A DNA stretch of 64,000 nucleotides from Bacillota bacterium (GTDB taxonomy: Bacteria > Bacillota > TC1): the NCBI GenBank assembly GCA_024635925.1, contig JAGXHY010000033.1:1-64000 (forward strand), read 5' to 3'. Below the pieces are notes generated by a model. The model saw only the letters and a list, made by a program, of their open reading frames with translations, made no database searches and was not told where the DNA came from. How positions within the stretch are numbered: the first letter of the stretch is position 1; every line of letters starts with the position of its first letter. Positions 1 through 8,464 of this stretch are shown here, piece after piece. A program made the translations under genes and the position numbers.

Positions 1-4
1 AGTA

Positions 5-1369
5 TTATTTTACATATACTTTCTTTGCTAAATCTGTAGCTATTTTCTGTGCTATTTTATAAAATTTTTCTTCATCTACATTGTTGATTAGTCCATTTTC
101 TAAAACGATATTACCATCAATTATAACTGTTTCAACATTTCTTTCTGAGGAAGAATAAACTAAAGTTGAAATAGGATTGTGCATAGGAGTAGACTTAGCA
201 GCTAGACTTGGATTAAAAATAAATAGATCTGCTTTCTTACCTATTTTTATTGAACCTATTTCATCTTCCATATTTAAACATTTTGCAGCATCAATAGTAG
301 CCATTTCCAAAACTTTTTGAGCTGATATTATTTTAGGGTCTAAGGAACTAACTTTATGGAGTAAGGCTGTTGTCTTCATTGTTTCAATCATATCTTGAGA
401 GTTATTGCTTGCAGCACCATCTAAGCCTAAGCCAACTGTAATACCTTCTTCGATCATTTTAGGGACTGGTGCAACTCCAGAGGCAAGATACATATTACAA
501 ACTGGGTTGTGGGAAACTTTCATATCGTATTTTTTAAACATTCCAATATCCTTGTCATTTATAGCAACACAATGGACTGCTAAAACTTGAGGTCCAACTA
601 TTCCTAGAACTTCAAGTAGTTCAGTATCTACATAACCATGGATTTCTTTAGTAAATCTTCTAGGTGTTTCTGTTTCTGAAATATGAACAGTATACCCAGT
701 ATCAAATTCTTTAGCTAATTCCCAAGTTTTTAATAGCATTTCTTTAGTATTTCCCCATAATGAAGATGGAGCAAACCATATTTTGATTTTGTCTTCACTT
801 GGTTTTTGGTATTTCTCTACTAGATATCTAAAATCTTTTTCGACTTGCTCGGGTGTTTCCATTAACATTTTTTTTACACCAAATTGTTCTCCACCACTAA
901 GAAAGCCTCTAGCTAATATACCTCTAACATTTAATTCATTCATGGCTTTAATAACTGCATCTGATAAATTGGCAACAGGGTGAGCATGCATATAGTCTAA
1001 TGTTGTAGTTATACCACTATGGATACTTTCCATTAAGCCAAGCATTGCTCCTGTATAAGTAAGTTCCTCTGTAAGATTACAGGATAATGGCATTGCTACT
1101 TTATTAAGCCAATCTGCAATTACCATATCATCACCTAAGCCTTTAAATAATGTTTGGAATAGGTGGTTATGGGTATTTATTAAACCAGGAAAGACCACTT
1201 TATCTGTGGCATCTATTATTTTTTTTGCTTTAGGATATCTTGATGAGAGTTTTTCACTATCACCTATATCAACAATTTTATTACCTTCGATTGCAAGAGC
1301 ACTATTTTTTAAAATTTTACCCTCATCAACTGTAACAATTTGTGCATTTTTAATTAGAATGTCTACCAT
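5..1369 (-). CDS. Amidohydrolase of the SAH/MTA deaminase-chlorohydrolase family
   Basis: A 454-aa metal-dependent amidohydrolase. His67 and His69 form the HxH metal site after the first beta strand (NTHNH), followed by the HISETE and AVHCVA metal-ligand strands and the GLGLDGAASNN segment with the catalytic Asp. The composite beta-sandwich at the N terminus (about 1-60) and C terminus (about 380-454) is typical of cytosolic aminohydrolases acting on S-adenosylhomocysteine, methylthioadenosine, guanine or 8-oxoguanine. The substrate cannot be fixed from sequence. The start is supported by GAGGTG just upstream. It stands alone, with its stop at the window edge, so any downstream operon partner is outside view. 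Confidence 0.85.
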   Translation of the reverse strand: MVDILIKNAQIVTVDEGKILKNSALAIEGNKIVDIGDSEKLSSRYPKAKKIIDATDKVVFPGLINTHNHLFQTLFKGLGDDMVIADWLNKVAMPLSCNLTEELTYTGAMLGLMESIHSGITTTLDYMHAHPVANLSDAVIKAMNELNVRGILARGFLSGGEQFGVKKMLMETPEQVEKDFRYLVEKYQKPSEDKIKIWFAPSSLWGNTKEMLLKTWELAKEFDTGYTVHISETETPRRFTKEIHGYVDTELLEVLGIVGPQVLAVHCVAINDKDIGMFKKYDMKVSHNPVCNMYLASGVAPVPKMIEEGITVGLGLDGAASNNSQDMIETMKTTALLHKVSSLDPKIISAQKVLEMATIDAAKCLNMEDEIGSIKIGKKADLFIFNPSLAAKSTPMHNPISTLVYSSSERNVETVIIDGNIVLENGLINNVDEEKFYKIAQKIATDLAKKVYVK

Positions 1370-1544
1370 TTTTACACCTCATATCATATTTTTGAAAACA
1401 TTTTCATAACTGTCAATATGATTTTAACATAAAATTTATTCTGAAACAAATGGGTAAAATAATTTTTTATTAAAACTGTAAATTTAGTAAATCATATGTT
1501 ATTATGTAGTTAGTTTATAATATAAAAGAAAGAGGTGTTTAGAG

Positions 1545-2003
1545 ATGAAAAATAGTTATATAAAATATTCTGGGATGATACTTACTTCTGCTATTTTTAT
1601 GTATGTAGTTATGTATCTTAACACATATCAATTAGATCATGTATTCTTTAGTGAAATGAGACTATATATGACTATACTTTCAACATGTGTTATGGCAATT
1701 ATAATGCTTTTATTTATGATGAGTATGTTAAAAGATAAAAGGATAAATACTGCTATAATAGCGGTAAGTTTACTAGTATTTGCAACTTCATTTTTTTTAA
1801 TGAGAAATCAAACTACTATAGATGATGTAGACTATATGGAAGGTATGATTCCTCATCATTCTATTGCAATTTTAACAAGTGAGAATGCAAAAATAACAGA
1901 TCCTAGAGTAAGAGAATTAGCAGACGATATAATTAAGGTTCAGATAAAAGAAATAAAAGAAATGAAGGCTTTAATAGAAGATCTTAAAAATAAAGATTAT
2001 TAA
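1545..2003 (+). CDS. DUF305 membrane protein
   Basis: A 152-aa protein with three predicted membrane segments (about residues 8-27, 40-62 and 68-87), then a short outward or inward domain carrying the DUF305 signature MEGMIPHHSIAI (about 98-109) and a charged helical tail. DUF305 proteins have a ferritin-like helical fold, often linked to metal stress, but the biochemical role is not established. The start is supported by AAAGAGGTG upstream. A strong hairpin terminator follows, so it is probably monocistronic. Confidence 0.75.
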   Translation: MKNSYIKYSGMILTSAIFMYVVMYLNTYQLDHVFFSEMRLYMTILSTCVMAIIMLLFMMSMLKDKRINTAIIAVSLLVFATSFFLMRNQTTIDDVDYMEGMIPHHSIAILTSENAKITDPRVRELADDIIKVQIKEIKEMKALIEDLKNKDY

Positions 2004-2017
2004 AAGTATATAAAGTT

Positions 2018-2067
2018 ATATAAAAAATCGGCATTTACTTTAATGCCGATTTTTTAATACTTATTTT
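2018..2067. repeat. Direct repeat copy 1 (terminator plus flank)
   Basis: About 50 bp, consisting of the terminator and 12 bp of 3' flank (AATACTTATTTT), is repeated at 3322-3370. Only the hairpin loop differs. The two copies bracket the YqfO-like/SDR gene pair. Confidence 0.85.
2022..2055 (+). terminator. Rho-independent terminator, copy 1 of a repeated terminator
   Basis: Perfect 14-bp stem with a 6-nt loop and a T6 tract ends the DUF305 transcript. The 5' A-tract makes it usable on both strands. A nearly identical copy lies at 3326-3358. Confidence 0.9.
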
Positions 2068-2170
2068 AGTATAATACTTATAAGTTTAGTTTAGCAGATT
2101 TTATAGTATTGAAAAGATTACTTAATAAGAGTAATATCTTTTATATAGAGAAAATTAAAGAGGAGTTAAA

Positions 2171-2497
2171 ATGAATTATGGTAATTATAAAATAGAAACG
2201 TATATTCCGGAAGAATCGTTTTTGTTGTTGAGAGAAAAACTAAATGAAATTGGAGCCCTTACAATTGATAAAATATATGATAATTGTATAACTACTTCGA
2301 AAGTAGTAAGTTACTGGAGACCGTTAAAAGGTTCTAATCCTTATAGTGGAGAGGTAGGAAAAGTTTTTCAAGAAGATGAAATTAAAGTAGAATTTTGCTG
2401 TTCTAGGAATTTGCTTAATTTAGTGATAGACATTATAAAAAATATTCATCCTTATGAAAAACCAGTAATTATTGTTATGCCAATAATAAGCATTTAA
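2171..2497 (+). CDS. YqfO/NIF3-insert-like protein (CutA-like fold)
   Basis: A 108-aa protein resembling the stand-alone form of the domain inserted in NIF3/YqfO proteins, which is related to CutA divalent-ion tolerance proteins. The recognisable motifs are a W-R-P-L-K-G-S-N-P-Y stretch with GEVGK (residues about 49-64) and the C-terminal HPYEKPVI (about 93-100). These normally form a trimeric ferredoxin-like fold and may bind metal, but no reaction is known. AGAGGAG lies upstream of the ATG. It is followed 26 bp later by the SDR gene, and both sit between duplicated terminators, suggesting one transferred unit. Confidence 0.7.
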   Translation: MNYGNYKIETYIPEESFLLLREKLNEIGALTIDKIYDNCITTSKVVSYWRPLKGSNPYSGEVGKVFQEDEIKVEFCCSRNLLNLVIDIIKNIHPYEKPVIIVMPIISI

Positions 2498-2523
2498 ATT
2501 ATGAACTAAAAGGAGAAAGAATA

Positions 2524-3315
2524 ATGAATAAGAATATAGTAATTACAGGAAGCACTAAAGGTATTGGACTGGAAATGGCTAAAAAATTTCTTGAAGCAGG
2601 TTGTAAAGTAACTATTTCAGGAAGAAAAAATTTTATGAATGATGAATTATTACAAATACTTAACAAGTATAAGGATAAATATATTTACGTACAATGTGAT
2701 GTTAAAGAGAAAGAAAACCTACAGAGATTATGGGATGTATCACAAAAAAAATGGTCAACTGTGGATATTTGGATAAATAATGCAGGTGTAAATGTGCCAT
2801 ATAAGAATATTTGGGAAACTGAGATGTGCTATACCGAAAATGTAATTAATACAAATATATTAGGTATGATTTATGGATCACAAATAGCTGCTGAAAATAT
2901 GTTGAAACAAAAAAAAGGTGCAATTTATAGTATGGAGGGACTTGGATCTAATAACATGTGGCAAATTAAAACAATTCTATATGGAACGACAAAATGTGCT
3001 TTAACATATTTCATGATTGGATTGGCCAAAGAATTGAAAGAAAGTGGTATTATTGTAGGACGTTTATCTCCAGGAATGATGTTAACAGATTTTATAACTA
3101 AAGACCCAGAGGGAGAAACTTCTGAACATTTAGATAATAATAGTTTTAAAAAAATATTTAATATCTTAGGTGATAAACCTGAAAGGGTTGCAGAATTTTT
3201 GGTTCCAAGAATTCTTAATAATTCTAAAAATGGTATAAGAATTGCTTGGTTAACAAATACAAAAATAGCATTAAGATTTATTAGTGCTCCCTTTAATAAA
3301 AGAAAAATAATTTAG
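2524..3315 (+). CDS. Short-chain dehydrogenase/reductase
   Basis: A 263-aa classical SDR oxidoreductase using NAD(P)H. Visible features are the Rossmann glycine motif GSTKGIG (about residues 8-14), an Arg-containing SGR after beta 2 that favours NADPH, NNAG (about 87-90), and the catalytic Tyr-x-x-x-Lys in YGTTK with a preceding serine-rich strand. The substrate is unknown. It is preceded by AAGGAG and lies in the same direction 26 bp after the YqfO-like gene, probably co-transcribed. The second copy of the duplicated terminator ends it. Confidence 0.85.
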   Translation: MNKNIVITGSTKGIGLEMAKKFLEAGCKVTISGRKNFMNDELLQILNKYKDKYIYVQCDVKEKENLQRLWDVSQKKWSTVDIWINNAGVNVPYKNIWETEMCYTENVINTNILGMIYGSQIAAENMLKQKKGAIYSMEGLGSNNMWQIKTILYGTTKCALTYFMIGLAKELKESGIIVGRLSPGMMLTDFITKDPEGETSEHLDNNSFKKIFNILGDKPERVAEFLVPRILNNSKNGIRIAWLTNTKIALRFISAPFNKRKII

Positions 3316-3321
3316 AGTGGA

Positions 3322-3370
3322 ATATAAAAAATCGGCATTAGTTTAATGCCGATTTTTTAATACTTATTTT
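3322..3370. repeat. Direct repeat copy 2 (terminator plus flank)
   Basis: Second copy of the segment at 2018-2067. It is identical over the 18 nt left of the loop and 28 nt right of it, including the AATACTTATTTT flank that is not part of the hairpin. Confidence 0.85.
3326..3358. terminator. Bidirectional terminator, copy 2 of the repeated terminator
   Basis: A 15-bp perfect stem with a 3-nt loop, A6 on the left and T6 on the right. It serves the SDR gene on the plus strand and the nifU-like operon converging from the right. Confidence 0.9.
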
Positions 3371-3390
3371 TATTATTTAAGTTATATTAA

Positions 3391-4026
3391 TTATTCTGTA
3401 AATGTTACATTAACTTCCTTAACATCCCAAAGAGTTTCAATCTTTTCGATAGCATCTGATTTAATTGCATTAGCGAATTGATGATTTTCAGGTAAGTCTA
3501 TTAAAATATCGACAATACCATCTTTAACACTAATATCTTTAACTAGGTTAGTTCTAATCATATCCAAACCTTTTATTGGATTCATAACCTTTTTTAATCT
3601 CTTAGTAATTACTTCTACAGTAGTATCTACCTTTTCAGTAACTAAACCATTTTTTTCTTCATAGTTTTGAATAGCTGCTCTTAAAGTTTCAATAGCTAAG
3701 ACAGAACAATGGACCTTAATAGAAGGTAAGCCACCAAGTGCTTCGGAAGCTTGTTTCCAAGTTATTTTTTTTGCTTCATCAATTGTCTGACCTTTTGCTA
3801 ATTCTGTAATTATTGAACCAGTAGCAATATTGGATGCACAACCATATGACTCAAACTTAATGTCTGATATTATCAAGGTTTTTGGATCAACATTTAGATA
3901 TAAAGAAACCATATCTCCGCAAGCTGGGCTACCTTCAGTGGCTTTACCATCAGGATCTTTAATACTACCAATATTTCTTGGGTTTTTAAAATGTTCTAAT
4001 ACTACATCATTATATGGAAAAGACAT
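3391..4026 (-). CDS. IscU/NifU-type Fe-S scaffold fused to a MIP18/DUF59-like domain
   Basis: A 211-aa protein. Residues 1-125 are an IscU/NifU scaffold with all expected cluster ligands: Cys36 and Asp38 (ACGD), Cys63 (YGCAS), and His106-Cys107 (VHCS). Residues about 140-211 resemble the MIP18/DUF59 domain found in Fe-S targeting proteins, but lack the usual Thr-x-x-x-Cys-Pro site, which reads PENHQF here. The fusion suggests assembly and delivery in one polypeptide. It is the last gene of the tusA-dsrE-nifS-nifU operon, starting 2 nt after the nifS-like stop, with AGGAGG upstream. Confidence 0.85.
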   Translation of the reverse strand: MSFPYNDVVLEHFKNPRNIGSIKDPDGKATEGSPACGDMVSLYLNVDPKTLIISDIKFESYGCASNIATGSIITELAKGQTIDEAKKITWKQASEALGGLPSIKVHCSVLAIETLRAAIQNYEEKNGLVTEKVDTTVEVITKRLKKVMNPIKGLDMIRTNLVKDISVKDGIVDILIDLPENHQFANAIKSDAIEKIETLWDVKEVNVTFTE

Positions 4027-4028
4027 TT

Positions 4029-5201
4029 CTATTCCTCCTTTTCTTTACCTAAAGGACTGATTATCCTTAGGTTCTTTATTACACTAGCAAGAGTTTCGAC
4101 TACATATTCTACTTCTTCCATAGTATTATATCTACCAAAGCTAAATCTTATAGAACCGTGAGCTCTTTCATGGTCACCACCAATGGCAGCAATAACATGG
4201 CTAGCTTCAAGTGATTTACTAAAACAGGCAGAACCTGTACTTACTGAAATACCATACATATCAAGGTGAAGAGTTATTGACTCACCTTCAACATAATGAA
4301 AACTAATATTTGCATTTTGTGGTATTCTTGATTCTAAATCACCGTTTAAGGTTACCTCTGGAACTTTTTCAAAAATTAATTCTATAATACGTTTACTCAT
4401 TTTTTTAATTCTGATATTTTCTTCTTCTGTTACTAGGTCTACAGCTTTTGCAAAACCAATTGCCCCAGTTATATTATCCATACCACCTCTTAAGTTAAAC
4501 TCTTGGAAACCACCATCCATTATTTTGGCTATTGGTGTTCCTTTACGAATATATAGACCACCAATTCCTTTAGGACCGTGGATAGTATGAGCAGAAACAG
4601 TTATTAAATCGGCAGGTATATCTTTGACATCAATAGGCACTCTAGTAAAACTATGAGTAGCATCAGTATGGAAAACAGTATGTTTTTTCCAACAGAGATT
4701 TCCAATTTTTTCAATATCTTGTAATGTGCCAATTTCCTGATTAGCGTGTTGAATAGAAACTAGAATAGTTTCTTTAGTGATTAATTTTTCTAATTTATCG
4801 ATATTTACAAAACCAAATTCATCAACATCAATATAGTCAATCTTGAAACCTTCCTTTTCTAGTGCTCTTGCACTATAAAGTACTGGAAAATCTTCAACTT
4901 TACTTATTATTATGTGTTTGCCTTTTTTTTGACCTAATGCTAAAGCGATTCCCTTTAAAGCTAGATTACTAGATTCAGTACTACCTGAAGTGAAAATAAA
5001 TTCTTCAGGTTCTGCTCCAAGTCTATTAGCCAAAGTTTTTCTAGCTTCAGCAAGGGCGTCTTTTGCATCAATTCCCATTGAATAGCCAAATTCTGAAGTT
5101 GCTATAGAATAGTTGTCAAAGTAAGAAGGAGTCATAGCTTCTAATACTTTCTCATCAAGTCTTGTAGCTGCAGCATTATCTAAATATATATTTTTTTCCA
5201 T
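4029..5201 (-). CDS. NifS/IscS-like protein lacking the PLP-binding lysine
   Basis: A 390-aa fold-type I protein clearly related to IscS/NifS along its length: TSGSTES, ANQEIGTLQDI, GPKGIGGLYIR, the mobile-loop cysteine in STGSACFSKS, and IRFSFGR. The active site is altered. The segment that should read S-G/A-H-K reads SAHT, so the Schiff-base lysine is Thr206. The ring-stacking histidine (EHxAV) is Asp104 (EDFPV), and the conserved glutamine in DATQS is His184. The GNPSS and RxGT motifs are also degraded. The codon at the Lys position is ACT, two changes from either Lys codon at least in one case, so a single sequencing error is unlikely. Probably not a functional cysteine desulfurase; it may act as a partner or sulfur carrier for the adjacent scaffold. 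Confidence 0.85.
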   Translation of the reverse strand: MEKNIYLDNAAATRLDEKVLEAMTPSYFDNYSIATSEFGYSMGIDAKDALAEARKTLANRLGAEPEEFIFTSGSTESSNLALKGIALALGQKKGKHIIISKVEDFPVLYSARALEKEGFKIDYIDVDEFGFVNIDKLEKLITKETILVSIQHANQEIGTLQDIEKIGNLCWKKHTVFHTDATHSFTRVPIDVKDIPADLITVSAHTIHGPKGIGGLYIRKGTPIAKIMDGGFQEFNLRGGMDNITGAIGFAKAVDLVTEEENIRIKKMSKRIIELIFEKVPEVTLNGDLESRIPQNANISFHYVEGESITLHLDMYGISVSTGSACFSKSLEASHVIAAIGGDHERAHGSIRFSFGRYNTMEEVEYVVETLASVIKNLRIISPLGKEKEE

Positions 5202-5217
5202 AATTAACTCTCCATTT

Positions 5218-5637
5218 CTATATTAGCAAAGTAATATTAGAATTTCTTGCTTCTTGGACGTATGTTCCAACTGCACCATATTCATCAATTAACTCTTCTC
5301 TAAGATCAGATCGTTTAAGTCCCATAATATCCATAGTCATTTCACAGGCGATTATTCTGCCTCCAAGTTCCTTAAAATCTGCCATTAATCTTTCTAGACT
5401 TGCTACTTTATTTTTTTTCATTCTCATTGTCATTAGAAGTCTGCCCAATCCAAAAAAATTCATCTTTGAAAGAGGTCCTTTTTCTAATGCACCTTTTTTT
5501 AGTCGTAATAGTCCCCAAAAGGTAAAGTAAAGTGAAACATCCATACCCATAGACAAGGAACCATTTGACACAATTAAAGCGCTATATAATTTATCCATAT
5601 CTCCACTTTGAACTATAATTGTAGTTTTATCAGTCAT
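5218..5637 (-). CDS. DsrE-family sulfur-carrier-like protein
   Basis: A 139-aa protein of the DsrE/DsrF/DrsE_2 group. It has an N-terminal IIVQSGDMDK strand-loop, a mid-protein MNFFGLG region, and a conserved Cys98 in GGRIIACEMTMD, the position where DsrE-like proteins carry persulfide. It acts in the cytoplasm. It lies between the tusA-like gene (12 bp) and the nifS-like gene (16 bp), so a role passing sulfur from TusA to the cluster-assembly proteins is likely. The GAGGTTTTTT-type upstream sequence supports this start. Confidence 0.8.
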   Translation of the reverse strand: MTDKTTIIVQSGDMDKLYSALIVSNGSLSMGMDVSLYFTFWGLLRLKKGALEKGPLSKMNFFGLGRLLMTMRMKKNKVASLERLMADFKELGGRIIACEMTMDIMGLKRSDLREELIDEYGAVGTYVQEARNSNITLLI

Positions 5638-5649
5638 AAAAAAACCTCC

Positions 5650-5871
5650 TTATTTAAGTATTTTTATTGTCCAAATACCTTCTGATTCTTCGATGCTAAG
5701 TACTTTAAGTGTTAAAGCCTTAGCAGCCATAGGTATTTCTTTTTTTGAAGCCTGGTTTGTTCCGGTAATTACAATAGTATCTCCTGATTGGGCCTTTTTA
5801 ACTGCCTTTCTCACTTCAACCAAAGGAATAGGACAGGTTTCCCCTGTTACATTAACTAGAATTTCTGCCAT
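5650..5871 (-). CDS. TusA-like sulfur carrier
   Basis: A 73-aa SirA/TusA-family protein with the diagnostic ETCPIPL motif. Cys13 in CPxP is the persulfide-carrying residue. Full length for the family (70-80 aa), with the usual two-layer alpha/beta pattern. It is the first gene of the four-gene minus-strand operon, preceded by a strong GGAGGTAAT. In this setting it probably receives or hands over sulfane sulfur to the DsrE-like and NifS-like proteins. Confidence 0.9.
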   Translation of the reverse strand: MAEILVNVTGETCPIPLVEVRKAVKKAQSGDTIVITGTNQASKKEIPMAAKALTLKVLSIEESEGIWTIKILK

Positions 5872-6074
5872 TAGTATTACCTCCTTTTTTATTATATTAT
5901 TATTTTATCAGATAAAACCAATTAAAGAAACTAATTCCTAGTAATTTACTAGATTTAACCTTATATAGCATCAATAAGCTTATAATTGAAGTAATATTTT
6001 ATTTAATATAGTATAATTATAGTTAAATATATTAAGATTTAAATTAATCTATCGCTATAATAAAAGGAGGCAAA

Positions 6075-7334
6075 ATGAATAATACAAAAATAAAAGTAGC
6101 TATTGGTTTTGCTACAGGTAGGAAGTCTTTTAAAAAAATTTTAAGATGCTATATTAAAAATTGGCAAGAAAGCGGATTGTTCAGTCGAGATAATCTGGAA
6201 ATAAATGTTATAGTAGCATATGATGTGAAGTATAAAAATACCAAGTCTAATAATTTTACAAGAACCTCAAAAGACTTAAGGAATCTTGTAGATAATTTTT
6301 ATTTTATAGGTGAAGATGAAGTTCTAGCTTTAAAAAAAGAATTGATTGAGAAATCAGTATTAAACTCAAAAGAAAGTGAAAATATATTAGGCAAAGGTTA
6401 TGGGTCATTGAGAAATATAATCTTATTAAAAGCTATAGAAGAGGGGCACGATTCTTTATTATTTCTTGATGATGATGAATTTCCTATTTCAGTAATAAAA
6501 AACAAAAAAAATAAACTGTTTTGGAGTGGACAACATGTACTTTCTAGTCATTTATCAAATATACCTAAATGTGATATAACACATGGTTATCATTGTGGTT
6601 ATGTTTCCCCAATACCTAGTTTAAAATTCAATGAGATTTTAAGTGAAAAAGATTTCAGATTGTTTATTAAAGCGATAAGTAATGATATTGTCACTTGGGA
6701 TAATATTAAGGCAATAATGGATGATGGTGGAGTCACATATGCAGAAGAGAAGATTTTTAACAAATCTCAAATAGAAGAAGTAAAAGAAAAAAATAAATCA
6801 AAATTTATTTCTGGTTCAAATTTATGTATTAATTTGACAAAGCCAGAACGTACTTACCCATTTTATAATCCTCCAGGGGCTAGGGGGGAAGATTCATTTT
6901 TAGCTACCTATCTAACTGATAGAAAAGTACATAAATTGCCTATTTATGCTTTCCATGATTGTTTTGATAACTACAATCACCTTCTTAATGGAGTTTTACC
7001 TACTAAATTGATTTCTATAAAAGCAGATAATAAAAAGGATGTTGATAGGTTTTATTGTGCTTGTATCGGATGGATTAGATATAAGCCTTTATTGATGTAT
7101 ATAACTAATAATCATGAATATGATAAGATTATCAAGGAGATGAAAGAGGTATTATCACAAACTATTCCTAAAATATGTGAATATTTTAATGATAATAGAT
7201 TTCATAATATTTTGAAAGAACTTAAGATATATGATTCTAAAGTAGAAGAGCACTATAATAGTTATCTAAATGCAAAAAAATCATGGGAATTGGTAATTTT
7301 ATATTTTATCAATAATAAAAATGGGATTAAATAG
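6075..7334 (+). CDS. Putative GT-A glycosyltransferase-like protein
   Basis: A 419-aa protein that I do not recognise as a named family. It has the outline of a GT-A nucleotide-sugar enzyme: an N-terminal KVAIGFATGR strand, a strand ending in an acidic LDDDEFP motif (Asp132-Asp134) in the position of a metal-binding DxD, and PPGARGEDSF (about 268-276), reminiscent of the catalytic ED of family-2 enzymes. There is no signal peptide or membrane segment. AAAGGAGG precedes the ATG. The start of a small accessory region, 200 bp from the divergent tusA operon. Confidence 0.5.
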   Translation: MNNTKIKVAIGFATGRKSFKKILRCYIKNWQESGLFSRDNLEINVIVAYDVKYKNTKSNNFTRTSKDLRNLVDNFYFIGEDEVLALKKELIEKSVLNSKESENILGKGYGSLRNIILLKAIEEGHDSLLFLDDDEFPISVIKNKKNKLFWSGQHVLSSHLSNIPKCDITHGYHCGYVSPIPSLKFNEILSEKDFRLFIKAISNDIVTWDNIKAIMDDGGVTYAEEKIFNKSQIEEVKEKNKSKFISGSNLCINLTKPERTYPFYNPPGARGEDSFLATYLTDRKVHKLPIYAFHDCFDNYNHLLNGVLPTKLISIKADNKKDVDRFYCACIGWIRYKPLLMYITNNHEYDKIIKEMKEVLSQTIPKICEYFNDNRFHNILKELKIYDSKVEEHYNSYLNAKKSWELVILYFINNKNGIK

Positions 7335-7368
7335 CATGAAAAAACGTTAGAAAAGGTAGGAGAATATT

Positions 7369-7788
7369 TTGAAATATATTTATGATAATATAAGTAATGA
7401 AATGATTGATAAACTTAAGGAAAATAAACTATCTAAAAATGAGGAAAATGAATTAAAATATAAATTTTTGAAAATCAATAAAATGTCTGGGTATAGCTGT
7501 TTAAATCATAAAAAAGACTCAGATGAGGATACTTTGAGATTAAGAAAAAGGTTTGTAATAAATAATGTGAAAGTCATTTTTTTATCATTAGTTTTATTTT
7601 CCATAATAGTTTTTTCTATATTAGGTTATATTAGTTTTGTAGAGGATGGATTAAATATTTTAGAAAAAGTTTTACTTGCCCTAATGCTTTTTATATTTCA
7701 TATTATATTAGTAATTGATATTGTTATGATTTTTAATATACAAAGAATTATAGATGAAAATATTTTGAATAAAATAAGAAAATATTAA
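7369..7788 (+). CDS. Hypothetical membrane protein, TTG start
   Basis: A 139-aa protein with no recognised family. A charged lysine-rich N-terminal half (residues 1-62) is followed by two hydrophobic segments (about 66-86 and 97-120) and a short basic tail. The TTG start is chosen because AGGTAGGAG lies 6-8 nt upstream and no ATG fits as well. It is 34 bp after the glycosyltransferase-like gene and may be co-transcribed. Confidence 0.55.
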   Translation: MKYIYDNISNEMIDKLKENKLSKNEENELKYKFLKINKMSGYSCLNHKKDSDEDTLRLRKRFVINNVKVIFLSLVLFSIIVFSILGYISFVEDGLNILEKVLLALMLFIFHIILVIDIVMIFNIQRIIDENILNKIRKY

Positions 7789-7859
7789 TTTTTGAGTAAA
7801 TAAATATTATTCAAAGTAAATCTAATATAGAATTTTTTTTAAAAAAGGAGGAATGAAAA

Positions 7860-8420
7860 ATGAAAATATTAGCATTTTTTGGTGGTGCAAGAAAACATCG
7901 GAATACAATGTCAATGTTAAATTATTTACTAGATAATCTTGAAGGAGAAAAAGAGATTATAAATTGTTATGATTTATCAGTATCACCTTGTATAGATAGT
8001 AGGTATTGTTATAAGCATAGAGCTTGTATTATAAAAGATGGAATGACTGAAATATATAAAAAAATAGATGAAGCAGATATTATAATATTTGCATCTCCAA
8101 TTTATTTTTTTGGTGTTCCTGGACCGATGAAAGTGATGATAGATAGATTTCAAATGTATTGGGCAGGTATAAAGCGAGGAGATAAACCAGAAAATTATGC
8201 AAAATTAGGTGCTTACTTAATGAGTGGTGGAGGACCTTCATTTAAAACACAATTTACTGGTGGGGGACTAGAGTTATCTGAAGCTTTAAAAGTTACAAAT
8301 ACAAAAAAGGTAGGACAAGTACTCATGGATGATGCCGATATTGTAAAAGACTTGGATCAAAGACCTGAGATAAAAGAAAAAATTGATGAATTGGCATTGT
8401 TATTAAGTGTTCGAAAATAG
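7860..8420 (+). CDS. NAD(P)H-dependent FMN reductase / flavodoxin-like protein
   Basis: A 186-aa flavodoxin-fold protein. The N terminus is a beta strand then a phosphate-binding loop (GGARKHRNTMSM, residues about 8-19). A Cys-rich stretch with CIDSRYCYKHRAC follows, and then the flavin-contacting ASPIYFFGVPGPMK (about 80-93), characteristic of the NADPH-dependent FMN reductase/iron-sulfur flavoprotein superfamily. The spaced cysteines (about 40-56) resemble, but do not clearly match, an ISF cluster motif. AAAGGAGG supports the start. Redox partner unknown. Confidence 0.8.
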   Translation: MKILAFFGGARKHRNTMSMLNYLLDNLEGEKEIINCYDLSVSPCIDSRYCYKHRACIIKDGMTEIYKKIDEADIIIFASPIYFFGVPGPMKVMIDRFQMYWAGIKRGDKPENYAKLGAYLMSGGGPSFKTQFTGGGLELSEALKVTNTKKVGQVLMDDADIVKDLDQRPEIKEKIDELALLLSVRK

Positions 8421-8464
8421 TTTTATTGTAATTAGGATATATACCAATTATGGAGGTGATTGAC

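Noticed and set aside
2113-2144. Hairpin-like repeat around AAAAGATTACT in the leader of the YqfO-like gene
   Set aside because: Arms differ by a two-base insertion and all pairs are A-T rich. Not convincing as a terminator or riboswitch.
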